A stretch of 64,000 bases of DNA, from contig JH720319.1 in assembly GCA_000231825.2 (NCBI GenBank), forward strand, positions 958,548 to 1,022,547. The letters run 5' to 3'. The position numbers and the translations under genes were made by a program. Below are positions 48,392-61,258 of the stretch, piece by piece (position 1 is the first letter of the stretch; every line of letters starts with the position of its first letter). The DNA comes from Tetrahymena elliotti 4EA. Its lineage: Eukaryota; Ciliophora; Oligohymenophorea; Hymenostomatida; Tetrahymenidae. The notes beneath the pieces are model-generated. The model had not been told where the DNA came from, did no database searches, and saw only the letters and a program-made list of their open reading frames with translations.

Positions 48392-51090
48392 ATGGCTGAC
48401 TCAGAAGTAATTACAATTTATTTATTTAAAAGAATAAACTTAACAGAATAAATAATGAATTTATGAGAATTTTCCAATAAAAAACAGCTTCACTTACTTA
48501 TTGAGCCAATTAAAATTAGCAATTTTGGCTTATTTTTCAATTATTATTTTAGTAAAGTGATAATAAATGAATTTTTATTTGCTGATATAAATGAAAAGTC
48601 TCATTGAATATAAATGATAGAATGATTTATTGATTGTCTATTAATTAGAGGAAATAAAAACTAACCCATATTTTATTTAAATTATTATTTTAGGCTAAGA
48701 GACTCGCTAAGGAGGAAAAAATGAGAAAGATGAAGGCCAAATTAGAAAAAAATGAGGTCGAAGAATTCTAAGTTAAGGATTAAGGTCCCCTTCCTCCTTA
48801 TGATGATAATGGAAATTAATAAGGAAAATGGCTTTAAACTAAATATAGTTATGGTGAATGGTATTATGATTTGAATGGAAACCCCGTTTTCATCAGTCCT
48901 GATGACGAATTTGATCAAAATGGTAGTCTCTACAATGAAGATTCTACCCCTTATTTAGATTATGCTTATGATAATTTTGGAAATCCTTGCCCTGTCATTC
49001 TTATGACTTAAGATAATGAATACTTTTTATTCACTCCTATTTTTGAAATTCAAATTCCTACTAATATTATTAATCCCATCAAGACTGAAAACAACTAACC
49101 TGCTAAAAAGACCGAAGCTCCTAAAGAAAAGAAGGTTGCTCCTAAGAAGGAACCTGCCCCTCCCAGTATGCTTTATAATAATTACATTTAAATTTTTAGA
49201 AAGATATTAATTTTTGTAGGATTAAGCTTATTTAAATAAAAGATTGATTAGCGATAAAAAAAATATTACCAAAATAATAAAAAAGCAGTAAAAAAGCCTA
49301 GATAAAATACTTATGAAATAATTAAAAGCAAATTAAACTAGGTTATCTAAATTAAAGCAAATTAAAGAGGGAGAAATCAAAGAATTTTAGAAAATAATCA
49401 ATTAATCCACTAATTTTTTGAATTATTTTCAACGATTTAATTCAATTGATTATAAAAATCAATCAATTAATTTTTAATAATATTTTTATTCGTTAATTAG
49501 AAATTCCTAAGAGACTCTTAAAAGAATAAGAAGCTGCTAACTAAGGTGCTGTTGTTGCTGATTACAAGCATGAAAAGTTAGTTACTCTTTAAGAAGCTGT
49601 TGATTTTGAAAACAAGAACTTCAAAGAAGGATAAGATATGGTTAGAGTTGATACAGACAGAGAATCAGTCAATATTGTCTTTATTGGCCACGTCGATGCT
49701 GGTAAATCCACCCTTTCAGGTAGAATTCTTAAAAACTGTGGTGAAGTTGATGACACCGAAATTCGTAAATTCGAACTAGAAGCTAAGGAAAAGAACAGAG
49801 AAAGTTGGGTTCTTGCTTACATTATGGATATTAATGAAGAAGAAAGAAGCAAGGGTATTACCGTCGAATGTGGTAAGGCTCACTTCTAACTTGAAAAGAA
49901 GCGTTTCGTCTTACTTGATGCTCCTGGTCACAAGAACTATGTTCCTAATATGATTGCTGGTGCTTGCCAAGCTGATGTTGCTGCTCTTATCATTTCTGCC
50001 AGACAAGGTGAATTCGAAGCTGGTTTTGATGGTGGTTAAACTCAAGAACATGCTCACTTAGCTAAAGCTTTGGGTGTCCAACACGTTATCTGTGTTGTCT
50101 CTAAGATGGATGAAGTAAATTGGGATAAGAAAAGATATGACTTCATTCACGACTCAGTTGAACCTTTCCTCAGAAATTAAGTTGGTCTCACATCAATTGA
50201 ATGGGTTCCTATTAATGGTTTCCTTAATGAAAATATTGATGTTCCTGTTCCTACTGAAAGATGCGACTGGTATAAGGGAGATACCCTCTTCGAAAAGTTC
50301 AACAAGGTTCCCGTTCCCATCAGAGATCCTAACGGTCCCATTAGAATCCCGGTCCTTGATAAGCTTAAAGATTAAGGTCAATTCCTCTTCGGTAAAATCG
50401 AATCTGGTACTATTAGAGATGATCTCTGGGTTACTCTCATGCCCTACAAGAAATAATTCTAAATTTAATCTATCTATAACACTAAGGACTAAAGAGTTCT
50501 CTACGCTTCTGCTGGTGAAAATGTCAAGGTAATATATATTTATTTTTTTCTCCTTAATATGCTAGTCAAATATTTAGTTTATGCAAGAGATTAAATCTAC
50601 TTTTTTTAAAATAAAAGATTAAGCTCAAAGGTCTTGAAGATAAGGATATTGAAAGAGGTTACATGGTTTGCAGTACTGAAGATTTATGTCCTATTACTTA
50701 ATTATTTATTGCTGAAATTACTATTTAATAATTACCTGAACACAAGCCTATTATGTCTTAAGGTTACTCTTGCGTTCTCCACATGCACACAAGTGTTGCC
50801 GAAATTGAAATAGATGAAGTAGAAGCCGTTCAAAATCCTGAAAATAAGAAGCTCACCAAGAACACTTTCTTGAAGAGCAACCAAACTGGTGTTGTCAAGA
50901 TTGCTGTAATTGATTTTATTTTTAAAATGAAAAATATTAAACATTATTTTAATTATTTTAGATAAAGGGTGGTTTAATGTGTCTTGAAAAGTTCGAAACT
51001 ATCTCTCAATTAGGTAGATTCACTCTTAGAGATGAAGAAAAGACTATTGGTTCTGGTAGAGTTATGAAGATCAAGCCATACAAAATGTGA
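48392..51090 (+). CDS. SUP35: Translation release factor eRF3 (SUP35/GSPT)
   Basis: Five exons (48392-48406, 48694-49165, 49501-50528, 50624-50905, 50962-51090), 641 residues. The first exon codes only MADSE before a 287-bp intron. The N-terminal region (about 1-215) is charged, with a tyrosine/aspartate-rich part and an [20 protein letters not shown] K/P/A segment. The EF1A-like GTPase core follows: G1 GHVDAGKST (about 229), switch 1 [11 protein letters not shown]3 DAPGHKNY (about 302), G4 SKMDE (about 363; canonical NKMD is S here). Beta-barrel domains 2 and 3 end [20 protein letters not shown]. It is a GTPase that works with eRF1 at stop codons, in this organism only UGA. Codon use is richer in C-ending codons than in neighbours, consistent with high expression. 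Complete, no breaks. Confidence 0.95.
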
Positions 51091-51968
51091 GAAAACTTAG
51101 TAATAGAAATAAAATAACATATATTAGATAGAGAAATAATTATTATTCTGTAAAATTATAATTTCATAATATTTCAAATTTAAAATTTGGAATGAAATTA
51201 CATACATATTCAAATTCATTGTTTTTTGTTTGAAATGGTTATGAATTAACCTTAAATTCAGTTTCATTCCAAATTTCCTCAAAGTTAATTTTAATTGTCT
51301 AATTCATTTATCAAAATGTCAAAAGATATTACTTAATCCTTTAATAAAATAAAAAATAAAACAATTTAAAATCATAAAAAACATGGAATATGAAATTCAG
51401 AATTAATACATATTTCTTTTAAGTTCCAAGAAAAAAATTATTATTTAAGCCATCTCAATCAGCATCAAAAGGTGTTTTTTCATTTTATAAAAACATAATT
51501 AAATGAATTGATGTCTTCAACAAAAAGAAGAAAAAAAACATTTGTTTAAGATCATAAAAAAAACAAACATTTTTTAAAAAATGTTGAAAATAAATGCAAT
51601 TTAAATTCGAAACAATAGAGAAGATTTAAAACCAAATAAACATACTAATAAATTCATAAATCAAATCCATTAATATATTCATAAAAAAATAATTTTAGAA
51701 GAACATCATTTTACTTCAAATCAATAACTAAAAATATGTATTAGTAATAGTAAAATCAAGAAATTGCCATTTGAGTTAAGCTTTATTTTTATTTTATAAA
51801 ACTAACTTTATATTGAAACTTAATAAAAGTAATATTCCAAAACTAATTTATTGTCTTAACCTTTATTTGTTATTATAATAAATAGATTTTTTAATTATTA
51901 GATAAATTATTTAAAGGTAAAATTTGACTAAATATTTAAATAACAAGATTTCATTAAAAAACGTAATC
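51091..51968. other. Gene-free spacer
   Basis: AT-rich 0.9 kb between eRF3 and the CFAP97-like gene, both plus strand. Nothing recognised. Confidence 0.6.
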
Positions 51969-53441
51969 ATGTAGAAAAGTGTTATGGGGTAAAGTGCTCT
52001 CGATGCTAAGTACAGAGAAATGGATTATGAGAGACATGTAAAAAAGATTACAAACATCATAGAATCCAAAAAAACTTATTTAACTAGCAATTAAATTGCT
52101 GAGTTCAAAGAATCTTTTATGAATGCAAAATCAGTTAATATTAAATTTAATGATATTAGTAGATAGTAATAAATCAATTAATAAAACGAAGCTATGCTAT
52201 GTAAATTGATTGAAATATCTTAGGGAAAATGCTGTTTTTTAAACTAGCCTGAGTTTTCAAATAATACTACTCCATCTTCATAGTAGCAAAAACCTCCTCT
52301 GCATTTACCTTACAGATAAGAAAAGCTGAGATAGATAGATGAAGAAAATAAATAATTAGCTAAAAGATTAATTGAACAGAAATCTTTTATAAATAGACAA
52401 AAGTTACAAAAAGACATCGGTTAGTATGAGAAACTTAAAAAGCATATGCAGAAATTTAAATCTTAAGGACATATTTCTTAAAAACCAATTAAATTACCTC
52501 CTATCCTAAACAAAAAGACTGTTTTTACTGGAAATCTAGAATAAAATGCAAGCTTAGTGCATGAAACTAAAAATAATTCTCAAGAACAAAGGTTATCATA
52601 AAAAAAAATTGTTTAAGATTATTTCTTAGATGATAAATAAAATTATTCTTCGAGAAATTATGATTCAACTAAATCTAAGAATAATTATGAATATCAATCT
52701 AATAAAAAGGGAGTTAGTGACGATAACCAACAAGTATATAAAACTGAATCAAAGTAATAAGAAAAGAGAAATGAAGAATAGAGTTAGAATAATTAAAATA
52801 ATTCTAAAAATCATACAGAATAACACCACAATAAAGTACCTCAACATGAATCAAACATTAAGAGTAGCCATCATATAGATAATTAAAAAGAAAATCATAG
52901 CAAATAACAAGAATAAAATGAAGAGGATCATAAAGAACATAAAGAAACTCACAAGTTAAACGAATCATAAAATCACTCAGAACAAAATATCGAGAATCAA
53001 TAAAAAGAAAATGAAAAAAAGAAAGAACACCATAAAGAAGAAGAGCATAAATAAACCAACAAAGAAGAAATTCATCATTAATCTTAAACAACAAAAGAAG
53101 ATAAAGACCATAATTAAAAATAAGAATCTAATCATAGTGAATAAGATCATAATAAACCAAAAGATTAGAATGAAAAGTAGCACGAAAACGAAAATGGAGA
53201 TAAAAAAGAAAATGAACATAAAATCAAAGAAGAAAAACATATATAAAATAATGAGCAACATGCAGAAGATAAAAATAAAAAAGGTGAAGATAAAAATGGT
53301 AACGAAAATTAAAATGATGAGAAATCACCATAAAAAAAAGTAAGCTCATAAACGAATTTACAAGAATAAGGAAAATAAGAAGAATCCAAATCAAAAAGTA
53401 AAACTGAATTAGACTAACAAAATAATAAATAAGAGCATTGA
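51969..53441 (+). CDS. CFAP97 (hemingway/KIAA1430-like) domain protein, 490 aa
   Basis: One intronless frame from ATG 51969 to TGA 53441. The N-terminal about 150 residues carry the CFAP97-type signature: KYREMDYERHVKKI near the start, a linker, then LPYRQEKLR and RQIDEENKQLAKRLIEQK near residues 115-135. This family is linked to sperm-tail and cilium assembly. The C-terminal two thirds are low complexity, built from K/E/H/N/Q words such as HKEHKETHK and KEHHKEEEHK, with high charge and little predicted order. TAA/TAG encode many of the glutamines. The tail is compositionally extreme but stays in frame for about 270 codons. Domain assignment is by eye. Confidence 0.75.
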
Positions 53442-55173
53442 TTAAATATTAGAGGAAATTTCTATTTAGGTAGATAGATGTATATTTATTTACTTGCTGA
53501 GTATATGTTTTAATTCTAATACTACTTATATTTTAATACTTTTTTTATTTGTTACTTTTTACTTTTTTTCATATTCATCAATAACTATTTTAAAGAACCT
53601 ATTCAATAATTTTATTTTTTGAACTATCAAATCCATCAAAGATTAAACAAATAGTTTTTTACTAAGAATTATTTTAAGAACTTTGGAAAAAATGTTCATT
53701 CTGTTTTCAATTTTTTTTGAAAAAATTTGTAATAATAAAAATAAAATTTATTTTAAAAATGGAAAAATATAAATATTTTAAATTCTCATCGACTAAGGCT
53801 CCTCATACCTTCCTTATTTTTTATTTTAATTTTTCTTTTATTCTAAAAAAGTATGCAGATAAATATTTGTTTGTTTCAATTTTGAAAAATAAATTATAAT
53901 TTCAATCATAAACTTTAATCTTTTGAATTTGGAAATATTTTTTAAAGAACATCTTCTAAATATATCCTATTTTGAAAATAATAAATATTTATTGGAAAAG
54001 AACTCTCTCTATAAATTTCTGTTCTTTTGATAAATATTTTTAATTTAAAATAAAAAACAGGAAGTTAAGAAATAAACAGAAATTAAAGACTAGAGTTCAT
54101 TTTTGGATTTACATGTTTAAAAAATTAAATCTCCTTTATTACAAACTCTCTTTTCTGTAGTCAACACAAATTAAAATGGAAACATTATTTTTAAGCTTAA
54201 AAAATAGATAGAATCTGCTTGAGCAAATAAAATCAATAATTTCAACTTGATTAAAAATTTATTAACCTTCTAAGTTAGAATATTTTTTTCACTCCTTAAA
54301 ATACTTAAAATATGCTGTTTCTTTATTCTACTAAAAAAGTAAATGAGAAAAGATTAATTGACTGTATCTGCTAAAGCCTGAATTAATTAAAATCAATAAT
54401 TCCAATTTAATTAAAAATGTATTAGCCTTCTGATTTAGAATATTTATTTCTCTACTTAAAATATGCTTGTTTCTTTCTTTTAAAAATGGAAATGAAAAAA
54501 AATTATGAAAAAAAATATATTTTGTTTTGATATGTGCTATATTCCTCTTTTTGGAAATAGAGACTTTTTTACTAAAAATTTTCAAATAGGATTTAATGAT
54601 CAAAAAAATTAGGAAAAATGCGTTGAGATTTTAGTAAATAAGAGAGTGTTGATGGTAAATAATAAATGGTTCTATAAATAACGAATTCTACATACCCAAA
54701 TTATATTGATGTATGTATATGGTTTTTGTTAATGCTTTAACTAAACTCGAAATCTAATCCGCAATTAAAGGTGCGAAAACAGATAGATTTGATTGAAAGA
54801 AAATACAATCAAATACTTAAAATTCAATCAAAATTAATAATTTGTAAGCGAAGATTATAAAATTTTGATAATAATTAAGAAGAAAAATTATTGCAATTAC
54901 TAAACTTTTTATATTTAAATACCAACTCAGTAAACAAACAATTTTACTTTTGCCCAATAAAATTATTGTCTTAAGCTAAGTAAATTAGACAAAATCGTTA
55001 GTAAATATTTGTAAAAAATTGATTTTAATAACTAGGTATAAAATAAACAAGAGTTGTACAATAGACTTCCAATTATTTTAATCTTCTAAGATTATAGTAG
55101 AGATTACCTTATTAGCTATCAAATACAGTAGTTAGTTACATTACATCAGCTTCAACATATATTTCAACTTACA
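53442..55173. other. 1.7-kb gene-free spacer
   Basis: AT-rich. It contains the imperfect duplication at 54213-54495, annotated separately. A slightly GC-richer patch at about 54610-54800 shows no tRNA or other RNA that I recognise. Confidence 0.55.
54213..54495. repeat. Imperfect tandem duplication, about 153-bp spacing
   Basis: Copy one (54213-54350) and copy two (54366-54495) share, in order: TCTGCT-(T/A)-(G/A)AG, AAAATCAATAATT-(T)-C, TTAAAAAT-(T/G)-TATTA, CCTTCT, TTAGAATATTT, and TACTTAAAATATGCT followed by GTTTCTTT. Differences are substitutions and small indels. Noncoding as far as I can see. Confidence 0.6.
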
Positions 55174-57480
55174 ATGAGTAACGATGATAGCGGGATAGAT
55201 GATGTAGAGTTTTACTCTTTTGTTTAAGTTAATGAAGATTTGTCTAATTCTTAAGAGCATAATAGCCAATTGATCTAGGATAGTTAAAATATAAACTTAT
55301 TAGACTAAAAGGAAATCAATTAATCAAATTAAAATGTAGTTGAGGAATAATTTTTTAAAAAGCTCTCATAGGCTTTTTATTCAACCAAAAATAATTTTAC
55401 TAAAGCTCCAAAAAAGAATAGCATTAATTAAGAAGAGTTAAATAACTTATAATCTAAAAATTGTTTAGAGAGCCAGAATACTTAGCCTTAAACTCCTAAA
55501 AATAAACTGTAATTATTTTTTGATATTTTTTTTTACATCTTAAGTTAATTCAATAAATAAGATATTAAGATAATAATTTTATCTTACAGTTAAGTAAATT
55601 TAATATGTAAAATTAGACCTACTAAATCAGAAGATTAGACAGAAATAAAAGGGCATCATCTTTTTAAGAATTATTAAATTAAAAAGGTTTAAAAGCACCT
55701 AACACATATGGATTAAACATCTTATGAGAATAGCTCTGTAAAAAAGCAATAAGTATCAAATATGACTAATTAAGATAAAAATGTTTAGCAACCTTAGGAA
55801 TTTAACATAAATGAAAGGCCAGGAAATAATTAAGACAGCAACTAGAAATCGAAAAAATAAATTTTTGTCTAAAAAAATACTTAAAATAATATTGGAAATT
55901 AATAAAGTAGCTTAGAAAATTAGTAGTTTAACACATCACAGAGCATTAAATAAATACATACACAAATAAACTAACCAAATTAAAGATATCATACAAATGA
56001 AGAAGTTTTTTCAACAAAAGCTAGCAACTAAAGAATGACAATATAAAACAAAATTGCAGAAAATGGGTCAGAAAAGTAGAGAGCCGTTCATTCAAATTAG
56101 GAATTTTAGAAATTAAATTAATAAAATGCCGATGAAATTGACACTGTCATTTTGACTGATAGATAAAACTTATAAAAAAAATAAATACATTTTGTTAATT
56201 AATACAAGAAGGAAATTTTAAATGACCTCTATAGCAACCAACTAGCAAATTAAGAATAGAAGGATTTAAAATTGCATTAGCAATGGCTTCCACTATCATC
56301 AAGAGCAACTTTAACAAAAAATTATAACCCTAATATTTTAAACAGTTTAAGAAAGAATTTAGTAGAGAATAATTACTTAGAAGCATCTGATAATGTTTTA
56401 CAAAAGTAGCTCTTTATTCACTAAAAAAAATAAATCTTCATTAATAAATTAAATAAGAATGAAATAAATCCAAATAATTTCAATTAACAAAGTTTCAAAA
56501 GAAACTCTGATCAAGAAAAGATGGAAGAAACCTAAGGTAATTTTATCAATACTCAAAAATAAATTCTGAATGAAAGAAATAAAGATGAAAATCCTAAAAA
56601 TTTAAATAACATTCTTGGGTACGACTCTAATTAAATAATTCAAAATGATATTGATTTGAGGTAAAGGATTAAAGAAGCTCTAAATAACAAATTTACTCCT
56701 TAACAAAAAAAAAATATTGCATTAAATTTAGAATAAAAGGGTCTTACAACTCCTCGTCATTTGTTAAAATAAAATAATAATGGATCCTAAACAGTGCAGT
56801 CTAAATAGAATTTGATGCATAATTTATAATTTAATAATAAAGACATCAATAATCTTAAAGAAATCTAACAAACATCTTTGACTAATAGAGATATTATTAT
56901 TAATAACAGCTAGAAAATTGATGGTACTAAAACAAAGAAAATAGTATTAGAAAGGCCTTAGAAATAAATGAGTAATTAACAAATCTAGAAAAGATTCAAT
57001 CCAAACAATCTTGCTGATTAAAATAATTAGTTAACAAATAGCTAAATTTAATAGCAATAACAATTAACTTAAAGTAACTTCAATGAAAGCATTAGACTTT
57101 CAAACAGCTTAAAAATAAGTTTAGCAAATTCTCATCTAATTAATTAAGAAACAGAAAATAACAAACCTAAAAATAATTTCTTTAGTTAAGTTTTTAAATC
57201 AAAAACCATTTAAACTGTAAATAAATACTAAATTAAGAACCAGGTCACTACTTTACCCCTAAGTAATAGTTAAAAAATTATAGAAAATACTCAAATACCT
57301 TTACAAACCTATAATAATTTTAGTTTAAAAAATGTAACATCTCAAAAAACCATTAACTTAAATAATCAAAGCAGCAATAAGAAAAAGATAGTGATAACAA
57401 ACCTAAATGTTAAAAAGGTAGAAAGCATCTCTAATGTAAATTTAGAAGAAGAATTCTTAAATAGCCAAAAAGTAGATTGA
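55174..57480 (+). CDS. Hypothetical Q/N/S-rich protein, 741 aa
   Basis: Two exons (55174-55508, 55590-57480) around a canonical 81-bp intron ending TTACAG. The start codon opens an acidic segment, SNDDSGIDDVEFYSF. The rest is hydrophilic and rich in N, Q, K and S with many TAA/TAG glutamines. A few ordered-looking helical pieces occur, for example QIHFVNQYKKEILNDLY and DLRQRIKEALNNKF, and small basic motifs such as KGLTTPRHLL. No TM helix, zinc finger or enzyme motif was found. Likely a largely disordered structural or regulatory protein. Family unknown. Confidence 0.6.
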
Positions 57481-58734
57481 AATATATTTATATTTGCAAA
57501 TATACCATCTATCATCACTAACAATTTTATAAATATTTGAACCAAACAAATATCATTAATTTATATCTATTTAATTTTTATACAAAAAAAATACCAAAAT
57601 AAGATCTCTTAGCAAAAAAAATCCAAATCAAGTAAATTATATTAATTTAACTTGACACTAACTAAGCATTTTTTATTATTTTATTAACCAATATATTGTT
57701 TCTTATTTACAACTAAATCCTTTGAACTCGTCTCTATTTTTGCATAAATAATTATATATGGGTTTATTGAAATAAATTATTATATTTACTTTGATAGAAA
57801 CTGAGCTAATTTAATTTAACATTATTTTTTCTTTTAAAGATATTTAAAGAATGATAATTAATATATGAGTAATTAATTACATTTGAAGAAAAGAACCTTT
57901 TTCAATAATATAAACTTGATATTTTAAGATATTTCTAAATAATTTCCTTTTTAATTTAGAATAAAATTATCTCAAATACTATTTTTTTTCTTTCATAAAA
58001 ACTGAACAAATTAGCATTTTAATTTATTATTTTCGAAGATAAAATAATTCTTAGATTTATAAATTTATTATTTATAAGCTTACACAATTTCCTTATTTGA
58101 TATAATAAAAAAAATAAATTTAATTTTTATGTAAAAAAAGAAGAGTTTTGAAATGGCTTTCAAAATTTTAAAATTGTTTGTTTAACAGAATTTTAAAATT
58201 TTAGGTTAGTTTTTGAGCTTAAAAAATGTGGATAAATGTCCTTGAAAATAAAATGAGTAAAGATTCATATTTTAAAGAGTTATTTTTCTAAGATAAATAA
58301 TTTTTTAACATGTTTAGTAAAATTAGATGAATTTTTTATAATAAATAAATTTTAATATTAAATTAATCTTAGCTTAAATTAATTTTGTCTTAATACAGGA
58401 AAGCATATTTAAAAGAATTGCATTAAATAAATAACTTAATTTAGAAAAGGATAAATTTATAATAATATGAATTTACATTTATAAATATTTATTAAAATAT
58501 TTTTTTTTAATAAAAATATAATAGAAATTGTTTAAGATATTGATGATATATAAAGTTAAAGTTTTTTCCATTTTTATATTTTTATTAGCTGGTAGTAAGT
58601 AAATAAATAAAAGTAAATTGTGTAAATATGATTTAAATAAGTGGTGTAAATTTGATTAATATTAATAAGCTTGGCATCTTATTGAGTAGTAAAAGGAAAG
58701 AATGTAATCAATCTGATTATTTAGTAATAGTAGA
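57481..58734. other. Convergent gene-free spacer
   Basis: AT-rich 1.25 kb between a plus-strand and a minus-strand 3' end. Nothing recognised. Confidence 0.55.
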
Positions 58735-60159
58735 TCAAAATCTATCTTCTTTAACGGTGTAAAAAGGAGTATCTCTTTTTTGTAATTATCTTGTTTATAA
58801 AAAATAATTTAATTTCTTTAATAAAAAGATATCTTTGCTTTTAAGCTTTTAAATGTAATTTATTATCTTTAAGGATAAATAAATTATATAGTAAATAAAG
58901 TAAGATAAGTTAAATAACCCTAAAAACGTTTTTTACTTATTAACCTCCCATTCGTCATTGATTTGCTTGCATTGTGATAAAATATTTTAGGCATTATTTA
59001 GAAATGTTGGATGAGAAGGATTTTCATAGATTTAAGTTTTCGGTTTTGCTAAAATGTTGTCTTTTTTACTTCTTAAAAACTTATGTTTGATTTGTTTTTC
59101 TAAATTATTTAGCTCTTAGTCTTTTTTGTTTAAAAGGAAGTAAATAGATTCATTTTTTATGCTATCTTTTTTATTAGTGTAGGTTGAATAGCTTTTATTA
59201 GAACGTATAATAGAAACTTCTTCTTAATCATCGGAAATGATATCTGTTTAAATATTTTTGCTTATTTCTTTAAGGTTATTTTTCAAAATATATGGAAGTG
59301 AACTTTTCTCAATATATTTTTAAATTATGTCTTCTGTGTCCGTTTTTTTATCAGACTAAGCAGCTTAGTGAACATCTTCTACAAACTCATCAACATTCCT
59401 TCTGTAAAGCTTCTGAATTTTATCTAAGACTTCTTGAATTTTAGATTCGTTCATAACTAGTTTATGGAACTTATCACTCCAAAGCTCATTGATGTATATT
59501 CTACCTATCTGCAAAACGTTTAGAAAAAAAAAAGTTGAGTTTATTAATTTCTAGTCTTGCGATATAAATTAATTTATTCTTTATTGAATTGGCAATTATT
59601 GCTTACAAACAAGAAAAAATTAGTATTACTTTGAAATAAAATTCATGATACTTAAAAAGTTAATTAAATTAAAAAAAATTAATGACAGAGATTATTTAAT
59701 TTTGAATGTTACAAATCAATTCTCTCTATTCTATACTAATACTTCGATTTTTTAATAATTAACAACAGAAATTTCTTTTTGCTTTATTCTACTGAATATT
59801 TATTTTTGGTTACTGAAAAAATGTGTCACACTCATTATTTTTACGTTTAAAATTTGTAAGAGAGAATTTAATTGAACACTTACAAAGAAAAATAGTAAAT
59901 ATGAAGAATAGATTTCTTAATGTTTTACTTAATCTTATGCAGTTTTTTTAGCTTGTAGGTGCTTTTAATGCTAGACTTATTTTTGATTTGTTGCAGCCTT
60001 CCTCTTAAATATGTCTATGGTAAGCTTGCGATCAATAATTTCTTTGTCCTTAATAATTACTGGTAAGTTAACCATGACTCGATAACTTACTCCTTGGAGT
60101 TTTTTTTTCTCAGCGAGATTGACCTGCTAAGCCGAATTTTGAGTGGGTTTTATACTCAT
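58735..60159 (-). CDS. Hypothetical protein, about 334 aa
   Basis: Two exons (60159-59929, 59508-58735) around a 420-bp intron with GTAAAA donor and TTTTGCAG acceptor, phase 0. The N-terminal part contains YRVMVNLPVIIKDKEIID and a K/Q-rich helix. Exon 2 starts IGRIYINELWSDKFHKLV, continues helix-rich (KIQEVLDKIQKLYRRNVDEF) and includes an acidic patch and a segment YENPSHPTFLNNAQNILSQC. The last about 70 residues, after EWEVNK, are I/Y/L-rich and may instead be intron or 3' UTR, so the true stop may differ. Family not recognised. Confidence 0.55.
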
Positions 60160-61258
60160 ATTTAAAGCAAGTTATACAATTTTATTTGGTAAATAATAAT
60201 TTCACTAGAATCAAAAAAAATAGATCACTTTGAAATAATTTAATAAAATAATGATGAGAAATAGTTAGCAATAAAAATATACAAAAAGCGATTAAAAGGT
60301 AAGCATACTTTTGCAAATAATTAGTTAATAAATTTTTAATACTCTTCCTAATCACAAATAAATATATGTAAATTAACAATATAAAATGCCTCAAATAATT
60401 TACTTATTGCATTTTACACTCCAAAAGACAGCAAATGCGAGATATTATTTTCTGCACTAAAATGAAAAAGTCTGAATGTTTTTATTTGTTTGATAGACTA
60501 TTTGTTCTTAATTTTAATTATATTTTTTAGAATAGAAAAAAATTACTTATCTAACTAACTAAATTCCTAGAATGGAATAGAAAAAGAGGAATAAATTTTT
60601 TGAACAGGTATAAAATATAGTATTCTGAAAATATCTAATAAAATAGTAATTAAAAAGATTTAAAATTTTAATAAACATATATTGTAATAAAAAAGGAATA
60701 ACATTTAAATATTGACGAAAGATATCGAACAAACTCGACACACACTTCAGCTAAATTAAATTAAAAAATACAAAAATATGAAAATTTATTTGTATCAAAA
60801 CAGTTCATGTATTTTTGTACTTTTATTTACAATACATGCCTCGATGATTAACTCAATTATCATGAGAAATGATTACTTTTGAAAATATCTATTTAGTTGT
60901 AAACAATAAGACAATCATATGAATTTATGATGATTTATTTTGAGATTATTTGTACATAATTTTATTTTTTGAATCTTTTATTTTATTTAATTGATATGAT
61001 CAATTAATTGCTTATCAAAAAAGATAAAGGAGGATAATCAATCTTTAAATTAATTATTTCATAAAAAATAAATTGATAAAAAAAAAGTTTTTTTGGTTTG
61101 TTATCTTCTTATACGAAAAAAGCTAATAAAAAGAACGATAAATATTAAAATTCAAAAAACAATATATTAGGATAGGTAGAACCCTAAGAAATCATTTAAT
61201 TGAAAATATATTAAATATAAACTAGAAATAGATTATTTGAACAAAATTTTAGCATACA
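60160..61258. other. Divergent intergenic region
   Basis: 1.1 kb of AT-rich sequence between the minus-strand unknown gene and the plus-strand transporter; holds both promoters. No motif recognised. Confidence 0.6.

Noticed and set aside
52858..53261. Minus-strand frames of long F/I/L runs that look like membrane proteins
   Set aside because: They are the complement of the K/E/N/H-rich tail of the CFAP97-like gene; AAA-rich codons always give such false hydrophobic antisense frames.
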